NCBI RefSeq assembly: GCF_000234665.1
Contig: NC_018333.1
Location: 1,254,634-1,318,633 of the forward strand
Origin: Leishmania mexicana MHOM/GT/2001/U1103
Lineage: Eukaryota; Euglenozoa; Kinetoplastea; Trypanosomatida; Trypanosomatidae
Length of the DNA stretch: 64,000 nt
Direction: 5' to 3'
In this document: positions 51,111 to 62,490 of the stretch, piece after piece
Layout: every line of letters begins with the position of its first letter
Numbering within the stretch: the stretch's first letter is position 1
The notes under the pieces: model-generated
Seen by the model: only the letters and a program-made list of their open reading frames with translations
What the model was told of the DNA's origin: nothing
Database searches by the model: none
Translations under genes and position numbers: made by a program

Positions 51111-53617
51111 TGGTGATGTCCGCGTAGCAGCGCCTGCGAGGAGGAGAACGAGCAAACAACAATGCGGTGCAAACCTTTCCTCGTCTCAGCTCCCGTTGTT
51201 TATGGACACTGCAGCAGCCTCTCTGCCCGTGCTTGCGCGCGTTCGTGTGTGCGTCGGTTCGTCTTTCTTTTTTTTTTCCGTGTTCCTTTTCGCGCTGGTT
51301 CTTTGATTTGCATTTTTCTTTGTCTGCGTGCTCGTTTTCTTGTGCTCTCACTGGGTCGCCATCCCGTATCTCTCCTCCTTTGCTGTTCTTCATTCCGCTG
51401 GTTCGCCTTTCTACGACACCATCCTCAGCACTCAACATGGACGCAGACGTAATTTTGATTGTGTGCATGTGAGCTCCTCTTCGCCGGCTCCTCGCTGCTA
51501 AATAGACCCGCCGCGGGGCGCAAAAGGGGGTTTTGCCGAAGATGCTGTCTACTTTCTGCCCTCGCAGCTGAAAGGAGACACGCAACGGCGTTGCAAACTC
51601 GCACTTATTCTTGTCTTTTCTTCTGAAGCTGCTGGCATTTACACGTGTACGGAAGCCCTGTGCGAACACTCTCATCCACAGAGACCGCGCAACGAGGCGT
51701 TCCTGTGTGGCACTGGCGAGCTCGTACACCTCAGCGTCTCCACTTTTGCGCGAGCGCTCGTTCAAGGAAGTATTCGGAAAGAGTGGCAGAGAGTATGTGG
51801 AAATCAAGGTGAAAGGAACGCGGTTAGGAGAGAAGAAAGCACGCACTCGACAGCAGTATCCAATACGCCGAGAATCGGCACTTCGTGGCGGTTTTCGTTT
51901 TCCTTGTACGCAGCGCATCACACATCAGCTGAAAAATAGGTATATTTTCCCTCTTCTGCTGGTCTCCGCAGCCCCTGATGACGCCGTTTACTTCACCATG
52001 GTACCAGGGTGTGAAGCCCACGCTCTGTGTGTGTGTGAGGGGGGGGGTCAAGAGCCTGCAGCCCGGTCTCCGGGCACGGCTGCGGACTCTTGGTGTCGGC
52101 GGACAGCGCCTGGCTGGCGCGGTGCCGAGGAGACGTGCGACCATGATCGCGCCAGGACCAGCTCCCGACGGGTCGCGCTGACGATCCAGCACATATGCGC
52201 GCATGGGCCCACTGCTTTTCTGCCTTTGCCGCGCTGCGGTGGTGTTGAGCGTAGCCGCGGACCCGGCCCGCTCCGCATGCACTGGAACAGCAGTGGGCTG
52301 GATGGTGCGACACGGTGATGGCTGTCCCGGCACCTCGACGCGTCCTCGGTGCCAGTGTGTACGCTGCAGGGGATGCACCTCACCCCTGCAGGTCTGGAGG
52401 GCACCTGCTCTCCACGGTTTTCAGCCTTCCGGTGCAGCAAGAGAGGGGGCACGAGTGGTGAGCGAGAGAGAGGTACCCCGTAGTGCATGCCGATGATGCC
52501 CACAGTGCATGCGCGCGAAGCGTGCGGCATCTCCTGCGTCCGACCGCGCGGCACGTATCCGAAGAGGGGACGAGGCGGGAGAGGAGGGGTCCGCTAGACG
52601 CATGTCCCGACTCGACGGCATGACGGTCGGTGCAAGACGACCAGGACGTAGCGGCAGCGCGGCAGCGGTGTGTGGGCTGCGGCTGTGCATGCGTGTGCTT
52701 CTGCTGTCTGTTGAGGTGCGTGTATCCACGCTGTAAGAATTGCCTGTGCTTTTGGTAAAGATTCACAGACGGATGCTACGCCGTGTACTTCTATCTGCAT
52801 CTGAAGCCGTGCTCAAACAGTGTTGTTTGTGTTTAGGTTTTTTTTGCTGAGTGTTGTGCTATCCTCTAGTCGCCTGTTTGTGTGAATGTGTGAATAGAAA
52901 GGAGTTTTTCTTCGTTTACTTGTACCCTGCAGGTTGTTTTGTTGTCTTATTGTTGCAAAAAAAATATTTCTTGTTTTTTCCTGTTTTACTCACTGTGCGG
53001 TGTTCTACCCTCTTCTGTTTTGTATCATCTGCGATGATGTTTGGGTGTCTGAACGCAACGAAGTTTATGAGTAAGGGTTTGAAAACCCCCAAAACAAACG
53101 GTGAAGGAAAAGGGCAACTTCGCTGAGGGTACGGATTGCATCGTGCATTTGTGTCTAAAGCTGTCGCCTGTCGAAAAGCGGCGAGGGAAGTTTACAAAAT
53201 CATGCTCTTCTCATAAAGGACGCCGTGGATATGGCCAGGCGGTGTGCATGGCCTGCTACTGGCACCGGAGTTAGCCGGAAAGTACAGCACAGGTCGGGGA
53301 AATGAAATCGCTTTTTTGAGCGCGGCTGCACCGAGCCTCTCTTGCGTGAGAGGGCGCGAAAACATGCAACAGCTTCTTTCAACATCCGCCTGCCCTTTTT
53401 TCTCTCTTGTGCTCACCTGTAGTCGCTGCTACGCGGAGGTACACTCCCTTTTACCCCTTGGCTTGCTCGCGATTTGTTTATCTTTTTTAAAAGTAGTTTG
53501 GACGTTGCTGCTTACGCGACGGTGATTCTTTCTTCGCTTGCCTCTTGATATTCCCGTGCGGGGAGTGTGCGTGTGTGTGTGTTTGTGTCTGTTGGTGACA
53601 GTGAGAGCAACTCAGCC
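51111..53617. other. long intergenic region containing a full SIDER-like repeat
   Basis: Holds repeat copy C (51973-52717). Outside it no gene is supported. Sequence before the repeat is mixed and T-rich at 51240-51320; sequence after it is T-rich (52830-53040). Confidence 0.6.
51973..52717 (+). repeat. SIDER-like element copy C, full length, sense
   Basis: Begins ccctgatgacgccgtttact, then tcaccatggtaccagggtgt and the (TG)n-G tract, and ends tgctgtctgttgaggt. The first 45 bases resemble the conserved 5' hallmark of trypanosomatid ingi/L1Tc-type elements (a CCCTG start, then a GCCG core, a CACC-type segment and the GGTnCCAGGGT motif). It is nearly identical to copy B across the body. It lies downstream of the TTC39/IML2 gene, where it would form part of the 3' UTR. 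Confidence 0.8.
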
Positions 53618-56191
53618 ATGAACTCGAACGCGCTAGGCGCAGGTGCGAACGGGAGTTTTAACTACCCTAATCGATCAAAGAAGGATGAGGCGTCCTACGA
53701 AATGTCGATGGGAGATGTCTACACGACGGAAATGGTGACGGATCCCAACGCTCCCGCGACAGAGCAGACGCAGGCGGAGAACGAAACGGCGGCGACTCTG
53801 TCGAACGGGTACGACTACGGCAACTATTACGACCCATCATTGTATCAGAACTACTACTACCAGGACGACGACGGCAACTACTACTACTACACAGACGCAC
53901 AGCAGTCCGCAGCAAACGATATTCCCCAGGACATACATGTTAATGTTACGCCGACTCCCCAGAATCTTGTCCGATCGTACGAGTACGCGTCGTACGACCC
54001 GCCAACGTACAACTGGTTCGTGGACATTGTAGTGGACACGTTCATATCAGCGCCGTTCCGAGTCTACCTCACGATATTGCTCTACTGCGCCGCGGCGCTC
54101 ATTGGGGCTCTTGGGCTGAATTACACCTTTGCCTTGCTGTATCGTCTGTTCTCCCCCCCGATCCCGAACACCAACAAGAACTTGCAGTCGTTTGCATACT
54201 TTTCTCTGTTCTTCTACGTCAGTTTTGTGATTGTCGCGGCACTCTGCGCCCTGATGGATATGTTGCGCAACCTGTGGACTCTAAAGCGTGACGACGTTGT
54301 GTTTTGGGGGATGTCGCACCGGTACCTCTCCAAACGCATGCCACCCTACCTTGTGTACCTTGTCATCATTCTTGTCATCGTCTTTCTGCCGCTCTTGTGG
54401 GGGGTCATGGAGGCAGGGATTAGGAAGCAGTCGCTCGTGTACGTAGCGCAGCACTACGCGAACGTTGCCGTGCTGGCGGCGACGTTCCTGGTTGCCGTCT
54501 GCTATGCTTGGTTCTACGGGAGAGCGCTGGTGTACAAGTGGTCGGCTATCTCGAAGCGAGCCGAGCGCGACGATTTTGAGCTGCGCCGGCGTGCGTACAA
54601 GTCCCACCCGGAGAAGATGAACAAGGTGCACTGGTATCATGCCTCCACAGTGCTGGAAGAGTTTGGCATGGATGGCGACACACTGCTGTACAACTCCGTT
54701 GTCTTCACCGTCGGCTGCGTGCCGCTGTTTTCCCTCTACGCGGCGCAGACGCTGAGCACCTACACCGGCACCCCGTCCGTGGTGTGGCCAGCGATCGCTT
54801 CAATCTCGATCGTTTGCGTTTACGTCCTCTCCTGGATCACGTTGATTCGACGCAAGAACCAGTGGGCCATTTACGCGTCGTTGGCGCTCATTGTGCTGCT
54901 GCTTGTCCTGGGCCTTACTGGAGGCGCCGTGGGCGGCCACCCGGCGACGGCAGCCATCGTTCTTGTTCTCTTTATTGCGGCGCACGGCATGGTTTCCCGC
55001 AAGCGCAAGCACTCCTTGACGAAGAAGGAGCTGCGGGCAGCTCTGAAGTTGCCGTACACCGCACAAGCCGACGACGACAAGTCACAGGAGCGGCGGATCG
55101 ACACATATCTCTTCTGCTGCCGCAACCTCATTCTCGACTACCTGAAGTGCTGTGATGTCAAGAAGCACTTTGGCTACCGCCACCCCGACGTTGTGCAGGC
55201 GGAGAGGCGCTTCATGATTAGCCGCATCGCACTTCGCACGGATCAGAAGGCGCTGTTCATCTGGTGGCTCATAGTCATGCTCGCGGTGGCCTTTGTCATG
55301 GCGCTCTCGAACGGTATCCAGTATCGGTTCAGCACACCGATTGCTGTTTCAGGCAACACGCCTGTGACGGGACTCACACCATCCCTTCCGCTGTGTGAAC
55401 AGGTGTTTAATGAATATGGTAGCGCACCGCTGAAGATGCTGGACTTGGCCTTTCTAGCAGCGCTGTCGTACACCTACGGCACCAACGGCGACGCCGACTT
55501 CGCCACGTGGTTCTCCAGCAAGCCCTCCCTGCTACGCATGCACCCGGTCGTGCTGCCGTACACGCTGAACTTCAACACACATGGGACAAACATTTCCTTT
55601 TCCCACTACGTCGACGTATCTAGCAGATACCACGTGATCACGCTGAACTCGAACAACAGGGGCCTGTCCCTCTTCCGGGACTTGGACGACTGGGGTGAGT
55701 CCATTGCCCTTCAGGCTGCCGGCGCCATCTCCCCCCTCATCAACATCTGGGACGAACAGAGCCGGGCGGCATTTGTGCAGAGGTCGCGCTTTTTCAAGAA
55801 CTGGCTTCCGCCGTCCACTGCGTTGGATGACGTGAAAACGTACATAGCAGCACTGACCAGCTCCGGCGACTCCAGCGGCATTTTGATCGTCGGAGACCAG
55901 TTCAACGGCGGCTACGCGAAGAGGCTGTCTGCCGAGCTGAATTTGCCCTTTGTCGCCTTCAACCCACCGGGCACCAAGTACATCAGCGTGTTCTTGACAA
56001 ACGGAACGCAACTTAGCGGCGTGCGGAGTTTGTGGTCATACGTGGACTCGCTGGAGGATTCGGTCAACACAGCGTACTACCCCTGCAAGGCCAATCTCTC
56101 ATCCAACCGCTGCGGTCGCATCAGCACTGTTGTAGAATATTTGTTGGAGACCTGTGGTGACCCCGCAGGGCGTACGATGAATCAAGTCTAG
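53618..56191 (+). CDS. polytopic membrane protein with degenerate lipase (class 3-like) domain
   Basis: An 857-aa protein. The cytosolic-looking N-terminus has a Tyr/Asp/Asn-rich tract (residues 64-93, 12 of 30 residues Tyr). Nine strongly hydrophobic segments follow between about 145 and 600, for example YLTILLYCAAALIGALGLNY, YLVYLVIILVIVFLPLLWGV and FIWWLIVMLAVAFVMALSNG. The C-terminal 250 residues look like an alpha/beta-hydrolase of the lipase class 3 type: SGILIVGDQFNGGYAKRLSA (about 753-772), then LNLPFVAFNPPGTKYISVFL, where active lipases have a G-x-S-x-G elbow and a similar F-N-P-P segment. Here the elbow is Gly759-Asp-Gln-Phe-Asn-Gly764 with no serine, so hydrolase activity is unlikely. 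CEQVFNEYGSAPLKMLDLAF marks the start of that domain. No specific function is assigned. The ATG at 53618 is chosen because the residues before it translate a (GT)n tract. Confidence 0.85.
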   Translation: MNSNALGAGANGSFNYPNRSKKDEASYEMSMGDVYTTEMVTDPNAPATEQTQAENETAATLSNGYDYGNYYDPSLYQNYYYQDDDGNYYYYTDAQQSAANDIPQDIHVNVTPTPQNLVRSYEYASYDPPTYNWFVDIVVDTFISAPFRVYLTILLYCAAALIGALGLNYTFALLYRLFSPPIPNTNKNLQSFAYFSLFFYVSFVIVAALCALMDMLRNLWTLKRDDVVFWGMSHRYLSKRMPPYLVYLVIILVIVFLPLLWGVMEAGIRKQSLVYVAQHYANVAVLAATFLVAVCYAWFYGRALVYKWSAISKRAERDDFELRRRAYKSHPEKMNKVHWYHASTVLEEFGMDGDTLLYNSVVFTVGCVPLFSLYAAQTLSTYTGTPSVVWPAIASISIVCVYVLSWITLIRRKNQWAIYASLALIVLLLVLGLTGGAVGGHPATAAIVLVLFIAAHGMVSRKRKHSLTKKELRAALKLPYTAQADDDKSQERRIDTYLFCCRNLILDYLKCCDVKKHFGYRHPDVVQAERRFMISRIALRTDQKALFIWWLIVMLAVAFVMALSNGIQYRFSTPIAVSGNTPVTGLTPSLPLCEQVFNEYGSAPLKMLDLAFLAALSYTYGTNGDADFATWFSSKPSLLRMHPVVLPYTLNFNTHGTNISFSHYVDVSSRYHVITLNSNNRGLSLFRDLDDWGESIALQAAGAISPLINIWDEQSRAAFVQRSRFFKNWLPPSTALDDVKTYIAALTSSGDSSGILIVGDQFNGGYAKRLSAELNLPFVAFNPPGTKYISVFLTNGTQLSGVRSLWSYVDSLEDSVNTAYYPCKANLSSNRCGRISTVVEYLLETCGDPAGRTMNQV
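53807..53896 (+). other. Tyr/Asp/Asn-rich low-complexity segment inside the membrane protein
   Basis: Encodes residues 64-93 of the 53618 gene: Y-rich with D, N, Q and G. It is not a repeat at the DNA level. Confidence 0.8.
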
Positions 56192-57009
56192 ATTTCCGAG
56201 GATACCCGGCATGTGCGTGGGTATCGCCGTCTTCGCCTCTCGCCGGTACATATAACTGATTTTGGGCGCGCATTTGCACGTTTATTGCGGCCGTGACCTT
56301 ATCCCCGCTTCTTTCTACCCCCTTTTTTTCACGACCATTAGACTCTCATGTACCCCTCTGCTTGCTTTGCCGACAGTCTTCCTCACGTAGACAAGGATCC
56401 CCTTGCTCATCACTTTCTAAGGGGCGTTATCCGTGTGATGATGTGTGCGTGCTTGTTCCTTATTTGCCTTCACGTTCACCCTCTCTTCCTATATCTTGCT
56501 TGCTTCTTCCTTTTTTTGTCTGTTTTATATTCGTGCTGCTCGCTTCACTTTGATGCATGCCCCCTTTCTGTATCTTGCCATGCCGGATTTATTTGGGAGT
56601 GAGAGGAGCAGCAAGTCTTTGCTTGCAGTGACAGTTTGTAGAAGTCTTCTCGACACGGAAGAAGACGCAGGCAGCACCTCTAACTGATGAACTCGACACC
56701 CTGGGCGTGCCGGTGCCGACCGGCAGCCCTCTCAAGCAAGCCGTTACTGCCTCTTTCTGTCCGGCTCGCTGCTATTGTGAAGGGACTCCAGTGTTGCACG
56801 AGCGATCTCCTTCATCCTGTTCTACTGTCGTTGCACTCGCATTTCCCCTCTCTCCCCCGAACTCCACCTCCCTTTCCGCCTCCACTCCCCCTTTCGACGC
56901 GCTTCTTCCTCATGCATGAGAACCGCAATTCTCCATGGACGAAGAAGCAACCGTGTCAAAGCCAGTTTCCTTCGTTTAGGCCACTACCCCATCACCAAAA
57001 TTGCAGATC
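56192..57009. other. intergenic region
   Basis: No gene is supported; T-rich in 56285-56575 and C/T-rich in 56770-56900. Confidence 0.6.
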
Positions 57010-57255
57010 ATGCTCCGTCGCACTTGCTTGTCTGCGCTGCAGCGCTGCAGCGTCCGCTACGCTGCCGCGGCTCCGAAGACTTCAGTCGCCGCTGGGAAAG
57101 GTGGTGCTGCTTCCAAGGCTCCTGAAGTGACCTCCAACGCCGGCGCCTTCGCCAACAGTGGGGACACGGTGATGGATAAGATGGTCCTTTTGGCGGCCCT
57201 TGGCTCTGTTGTGGCTTGGTGGATGACTGTTTCTGGTCCCCAGCACCAGCACTGA
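57010..57255 (+). CDS. small mitochondrial single-pass membrane protein, 81 aa
   Basis: Starts MLRRTCLSALQRCSVRYAAA, a typical mitochondrial presequence with Arg residues, no acidic residues and a probable cleavage region near YAAAA. An Ala/Lys/Gly-rich stretch follows, and then one hydrophobic segment (MVLLAALGSVVAWWMTV, about 58-74) ends in GPQHQH. Size and layout fit an accessory subunit of a respiratory complex or ATP synthase, or another inner-membrane protein; I cannot name it. The frame begins at a TTG (57001), so the ATG at 57010 is used. It is short, but the codon pattern and presequence make it credible. Confidence 0.8.
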   Translation: MLRRTCLSALQRCSVRYAAAAPKTSVAAGKGGAASKAPEVTSNAGAFANSGDTVMDKMVLLAALGSVVAWWMTVSGPQHQH

Positions 57256-58010
57256 GAAAGTGTGCGTCGTCTCCCGGAGGCGTACATCACGAATGCGGTG
57301 TCTTTCCCCTCGCTCTGTCTCCACACCCTTAACCGCGCATCAGTATGGAACACGGGATTTCAGTAATTCAGGACAAAGGGTCAAAGGAAGTTGCCAGAGT
57401 GGCGGGTCTAATAGTAATATCATCTCCGACGACGGCAACGAGAAGAAAAAAGGGTGCTGTAGCACGAACGCAGTGGTGACGAGGCATTCCTGTGGTGTGT
57501 CTCTGCGACTGCAGACCATTTTTGTTTTGTAGGTTAATTCTCTCACCAGCCTCCACTAGACTTGAGGCATGGTGCCGGTATGCGAGTGCTCTGGCATCCC
57601 CGTCCGGGCAGCATGGCGTTTCGTGCCTACTAGAGGCCCCCCCCAAAAAAAAGGATGCCTTGTTTGAATGTAAAATGCCGTTCACAGAAACGGCACACCG
57701 GGGCTTTAACGGGATGGGTGACCTCTTTCTCTCTCCACTATGTTGGACCCTGGCGCATCTGTGGAGTTGCTCACGGTGAGGCTCTTCTTTACTGTGCAGC
57801 CGATTGAAAGAGCATCCGCTTGCTACCTTCCGCTACAGCTGTTGCCGCCCCTCCGCTCTCTACTCTTTTCGTGTGCCCTTAACCGGCTCTGCCTCCTTAT
57901 GACATCGTCGCCCCTGAGCATACTACACAGTACTACCTGTCTCACTCAGGTCTTCTCTAGCGCGTCTGGCCTTGGCACCCGCCACTCTCCTTATCCCACG
58001 TGTGGTGCGC
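57256..58010. other. intergenic region
   Basis: No gene is supported; mixed composition with a short C-then-A run at 57640-57655. Confidence 0.6.
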
Positions 58011-61000
58011 ATGTACGTTTTGTCAACATCGCGCCCGTCCACGGCGGCATTTGGGGCTGCAGTTGGCAACTTCTGTGGCGACGGGACGACCTACGTCGCG
58101 CTGAATCGTGGCACGCTTCTCTCCCTCTACGTGCTTCGCCAGGGCAACTCTGGGATTGACCACGTACAAGACTTCCGCCTGCACTGCACTTTGAAATATG
58201 TGCGACCCGTTCTCATTGTAGATTCCGCGGCACCGCAGAAATGCTCACGCCACCTTCTCTTTCTGTGCACCGTCAAGCAGCAGATTGTCCTCGCTGCTCT
58301 TGAGACATCTACAGAGCTCAGCCGCGGAGCATCACCGCTGCGGATGACAACGCTATTCCAAGGCGCGCCGGGTGACTGCCTGTACCAGTATGACCCCGGC
58401 GATGTCGAGTTGTGCTGCTGCTCCAGCGCGGTCGCGGGCGCAGGCGGGTCGCCCCCGTTCGTTGTCTTTGCCCTGACACGTGGGGAGCTCTTTGTTTTCG
58501 ATTGCTTTGCTGCCCTCGCCCGGGACGCGGTCAAGCGCAAGCAAAACGGAAACCTGACGCGTTTGCTTTCCCCAGAGCTGATGACGAGCGTCGCTCGGCG
58601 CGCAAAAGCGGACATCTTCTCCCACTGCTACATGGACTGCGCAGAGTACGACGTAAGAGACATCTCCTTTGGGTTTCCCTCCCCATGGCTGAAGGGGCAG
58701 GTGCACGGCCCGGCACCGCGGCCTGGCGCGGCGGCAATGAGGGGGGACAACGCTCCCGCGTCCACCTCTCTGTTCGTGCTCTACGGTGACCCGTACGGCA
58801 AGGTGCACGTGTCGGAGTATGAGCTTGCCGTATCCCCTGTCGCGGAGGCCGAGGCGGCGAGCGAGACTAGCAGCGTGGAGAGCTCAATCCGTCAACCAGC
58901 TCGTCCGCCACCCTATCCTGCCGAGTTCGGCACGCCGACTCGTCGAGTGCGCCGTTGCGGATTGCTGCAGGCGAATGTCGATCCTACGGCATCGCGCATC
59001 GTTCCTAGTCGCCACGGCCTGTTCGTTGTGGGCAATCACCTTGTGACGCTTATCCAGCAAGTCCGGCCGCGCAAGGGCGTGCTTTCGCGCGAGATCCCTT
59101 CGCGGCAGGCTATCCTGGATGTGAGCTGCGCGTCCGTCTCCGCCGACGCGTCAGAACTCGTGATCGGGTTCAGTGACGGTGTCCTCGCACGGGTGACGGT
59201 CATCTCTAGGGGCATGGGCAGCGAAGACCCTGAGTTGGCGTTTCGCTTTTTGTCTCATCCGGCACCGACAATCCCGACGGAGATGGTGACTCTGCACGCC
59301 GATCTTTATTTGCTGTGCTCACGATTCGACAGCAGTTTCACGGTGCGGCTCGATGAGGCTTCGTGCGAGGAGGTGCTGCGTAACTGCGGGCCCGTGCTAG
59401 ACATGACCACGCATCAAAACGGCAGCCGATACAGCGTTGTGGCGTCCACCGGCATCCACCGCGGCGGCGGCATCAGCGTGCTGCGAAGCGCTGTCATGCT
59501 GCGGGATCAGGCGGACATACCCCTTCACTGCCACCCGCAGCGCGTCCTTTGCGCCGGCGAGCTAATGTGCATCACGATGGCGGCCGCAGCGAACCGGTTC
59601 TTCTTTGTGTCGACGCGTGCCCTCACGCTGGAGGAGCTCGCGCCTCATATGTTCCCGGAGATCGTCTCGCGTCACCCCCTTGTCGAGCTCGGCCTCGATG
59701 CTGCGCTCGACAGGCTGGTGCTCATTTCAGTCCGCGGCATCACCTGGTTGCGTTTGTCGGGGCCTCGAGTCGAGGCGGTGTCGAAGCTGCCCCGCCAGGA
59801 CGATGACCCGCAAATCCTTTTCGCGGTCGTTCGGCACGGCGTAACAGTGGTGTGCGACGGGAGCGTCGTAACCGTGTACCGTGGCCAGGAGGTGGTCCAC
59901 ACGGTGCCGCCTCTCGCCGGCGTCGCCATCTCGGCGGTGTCGCTAGTGAGCCCTACGCTGCTCGTGGTGGGGCAGTGGAATGGCGTTGTCGCCTTGTACG
60001 AGCTGGGGCGCCGCCAAGCAGTCGTGGTGGGGCGACTGCTGTTGGACTCCGTGCCGCGCACTATTGCGTGCGCGGTCCCGCCACTTTCACCGTCGTCGAT
60101 GGTGGGCGAGGCGGCGTTGCCGATCATCTACGTCGGCACCCTCCACGGCTTTCTGGTGGAGACCACGGTTGCACTCCTGCGGCGTGGGGAGACGTCTCGC
60201 TCGGTGTTCGTTGCCCCGCACCCGCTCGAGCTCCAAGAGCTTGCAGGCCCGCACGCGGGACTGCTGTGCCTCGGCCATGTCCCCCTGGTCGTATTGTATC
60301 TCGGGGGTGGCGGTCTACAGCTGACTGGGCTGCACCTGATGGGCGTCTCGGCCGCCGCGACAGTGGACGCCGACTTACAGTGCTACGCCTTTTACTCCAG
60401 GCAAGATGGTCGTCTTCACATTGGCTCCCTTGAGGCGCTCGAGAAGACGTCGCGGACCTTCTTGCCGCTCGGCGAAACGATCACGCAGCTGCACGAGACC
60501 GCTGCCTGGGGTGGCTACGCGGCGTCGGTGCGCAAGGTGGAAGGGGATGAGGTTCTTTTTCTGCCGTCGACTGCCATACAGTTCCCGTGGGCCGCCGACC
60601 TAACTCTGTGGCGCTCTGCCGCCGTGCCGCTCCTCGAGAACGAGCGCTGCGTCTTTCTTCAGACGGTGCGGCTGGACGGTGCAGAGGGTGGCGGGTCGGG
60701 AGAGAGGGGCGGCGAGCAAAACGACGCGGCGGCGGGCGGCAGCGGTGGCGTGAGCAAGGAGGAATGGCAGCAGCTGCTTCTCATCGGCTCCTCTTTCACG
60801 TTTCCGGATGAGCAGCGCGCGCGGTCAGGAAGGATTACGTGGTGTGCTCTGCGTGAGGAGCATCAACGACAGCGACTGCACCTCATCGCGAGCAAAGACA
60901 TTGGTGGCGCGCTGCAGTGCTGCGCTGCGGTGCCGCACTACAAGGGCCGTATTGCGCTTGGCGTCAACGGCTGTGTCTGTTTGTACAATTGGAACACGGA

Positions 61001-62054
61001 GGATCAAACCTTTGTGGCCGAGGAGCGCTGCCGTATCGGGCTCACGGTGACAAAGCTGATTCCCCTCTACGACACATCTCTGGCCGCCTCGGTACTCGTC
61101 GCGTTGGACGTGCGCCATAGCGCCTTCTTCATTGAGGTGGACACGTTGCAGGGAAGCCTCAAGGTGCTTTGCCGCGACGCGGACTTGCGCGGCGTCATGG
61201 ACGGGCACATCGGCTCCGACGCCGAGAACCTCTGCCTCTTCGATGATAGCCTGAACTTCACGGCGATGAAGGTGGTCCCTTTGCCTGTTGAGGCAGGCGA
61301 CGGCGATGCCGCTGCAGCTGGTAGTGTGACCGCCCAGTACCGCTTTGAGGTGCGTGCGCAGTGCCACCTGGGCGACTTGGTGACGTGCGTCCGGCCGGGC
61401 TGCTTTGCCGCCACGTCGCTGATGGAGGCACCAGCGGCCTGCTCGTTGTCCCGGAATCGACTGCTTTTGCCGGGTATTGCCGGCCCACAGCTCGTGTTCG
61501 CTACGGCGCACGGCGGCTTTGGTGTGGTGACGCCAGTGCAAGCCGCCACGTACCTTGTCCTGCGCGCCCTTGAGGCATCATTGGTGCGCACGCTGCAACC
61601 CGTGGGCGGTCTTTCGCACCAGGCATTCCGCGAGGTCTTACGCGCCGGCCAAGAGCGAGGGGTGAGCTACCTTGCGTCCAAGACGGGGTGCGCGCTGACG
61701 CGGGAGCGCTTGCGACGGTATGAGCCGCTCAACACTGTGGACGGTGACATGGTAGAACTGTTTGTGCAGCTCCCGCCGAGCGACAAGAAACACATCTGCC
61801 GCGTCGCCACGGAGGTGTTTCTCCACGCCTTTGCCCACTGCCTCAATGAGTCCGGGACCTTTGTCGCACCACCAGCGAAAGAGGAGCAGTGCGTCCTCGG
61901 GGCCGTAGGAACGGCAATGCGACCCTTTGCACAGTATCCCGAGAAGACGATTGCCCAGGCGAATGCGTTTCTGTATCAGGGAGGCCTTCCGCATATTCCG
62001 TTCGCAGCTGAGGCGGTTGAACAGCAGGTAATGAATCTTCAGCGGGCGCACTAA
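58011..62054 (+). CDS. DDB1/CPSF160/SF3B3-family beta-propeller protein, most like DDB1
   Basis: A 1347-aa protein of the CPSF-A superfamily, in which three seven-bladed propellers are followed by a C-terminal domain. The N-terminal propeller has [20 protein letters not shown] followed by [30 protein letters not shown] resembles human DDB1 YQDPQGRHVKTYEVSL. The central part has [13 protein letters not shown] and [17 protein letters not shown]. The C-terminal CPSF-A region (about 1105-1345) has [40 protein letters not shown] and the hallmark [15 protein letters not shown] (DDB1: FIDGDLIESFL). DDB1 is the adaptor of the CUL4 ubiquitin ligase and a DNA-damage factor. The splicing (SF3B3) and cleavage (CPSF160) relatives are the alternatives, which a phylogeny would settle. 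An insert rich in Gly, Ala and acidic residues lies at about 890-915. The first ATG is 58011 (57972 is TTG). Confidence 0.85.
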   Translation: MYVLSTSRPSTAAFGAAVGNFCGDGTTYVALNRGTLLSLYVLRQGNSGIDHVQDFRLHCTLKYVRPVLIVDSAAPQKCSRHLLFLCTVKQQIVLAALETSTELSRGASPLRMTTLFQGAPGDCLYQYDPGDVELCCCSSAVAGAGGSPPFVVFALTRGELFVFDCFAALARDAVKRKQNGNLTRLLSPELMTSVARRAKADIFSHCYMDCAEYDVRDISFGFPSPWLKGQVHGPAPRPGAAAMRGDNAPASTSLFVLYGDPYGKVHVSEYELAVSPVAEAEAASETSSVESSIRQPARPPPYPAEFGTPTRRVRRCGLLQANVDPTASRIVPSRHGLFVVGNHLVTLIQQVRPRKGVLSREIPSRQAILDVSCASVSADASELVIGFSDGVLARVTVISRGMGSEDPELAFRFLSHPAPTIPTEMVTLHADLYLLCSRFDSSFTVRLDEASCEEVLRNCGPVLDMTTHQNGSRYSVVASTGIHRGGGISVLRSAVMLRDQADIPLHCHPQRVLCAGELMCITMAAAANRFFFVSTRALTLEELAPHMFPEIVSRHPLVELGLDAALDRLVLISVRGITWLRLSGPRVEAVSKLPRQDDDPQILFAVVRHGVTVVCDGSVVTVYRGQEVVHTVPPLAGVAISAVSLVSPTLLVVGQWNGVVALYELGRRQAVVVGRLLLDSVPRTIACAVPPLSPSSMVGEAALPIIYVGTLHGFLVETTVALLRRGETSRSVFVAPHPLELQELAGPHAGLLCLGHVPLVVLYLGGGGLQLTGLHLMGVSAAATVDADLQCYAFYSRQDGRLHIGSLEALEKTSRTFLPLGETITQLHETAAWGGYAASVRKVEGDEVLFLPSTAIQFPWAADLTLWRSAAVPLLENERCVFLQTVRLDGAEGGGSGERGGEQNDAAAGGSGGVSKEEWQQLLLIGSSFTFPDEQRARSGRITWCALREEHQRQRLHLIASKDIGGALQCCAAVPHYKGRIALGVNGCVCLYNWNTEDQTFVAEERCRIGLTVTKLIPLYDTSLAASVLVALDVRHSAFFIEVDTLQGSLKVLCRDADLRGVMDGHIGSDAENLCLFDDSLNFTAMKVVPLPVEAGDGDAAAAGSVTAQYRFEVRAQCHLGDLVTCVRPGCFAATSLMEAPAACSLSRNRLLLPGIAGPQLVFATAHGGFGVVTPVQAATYLVLRALEASLVRTLQPVGGLSHQAFREVLRAGQERGVSYLASKTGCALTRERLRRYEPLNTVDGDMVELFVQLPPSDKKHICRVATEVFLHAFAHCLNESGTFVAPPAKEEQCVLGAVGTAMRPFAQYPEKTIAQANAFLYQGGLPHIPFAAEAVEQQVMNLQRAH

Positions 62055-62490
62055 CCGCTGCCTGCCAGACACCGGTGAAGACCCCCGTTCGTGGTTTTGT
62101 GTGTTGCATCTTTTTTCTCCTTTGTGTCTGTCGACTAAGAGGTCCTTCCTCGGCCAGAAAACAGCTCTCATGCGAGTTCACCTCAGCGCATGCGCGACAC
62201 TTTGTGCATGGAACCCATTCGCTCCCTTCCCTCTTCCACTCGTTGCTCTTGAGTACTGCATATGCCTGTTTGTGTGTGTGTCGGACTCTGTCTCGGTGCT
62301 GCTTGCACGGTGCGCCAAAACAAGGATCATGAGCGGGCGGACCTGGATACGTTTCCTCCTCTCCCTGTGTGCCCCATCGCCTTTTTGCTCTTCTCTTTCA
62401 CCTGCACCCCCCCCCCGGGCGCATCACGCCTGCATGATCTCGGCCACGGAATACGCCACCCGCCACCCACTTAGGTTTTCTCAACGAGAA
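62055..62490. other. intergenic region
   Basis: No gene is supported; holds the splice-acceptor candidate for the first P2 gene and a C tract at 62408-62418. Confidence 0.6.
62381..62474 (+). promoter_or_regulatory. candidate spliced-leader acceptor for first P2 gene
   Basis: The T/C tract ctttttgctcttctctttca is followed by no AG until cacttag (AG 62473-62474), 16 bases before the P2 ATG. This would remove the upstream in-frame ATG from the mature mRNA and supports 62491. Confidence 0.45.

Noticed and set aside
60825..61541. Minus-strand open frame of 238 aa inside the DDB1-like gene
   Set aside because: Antisense shadow of a codon-biased gene; no recognisable features.
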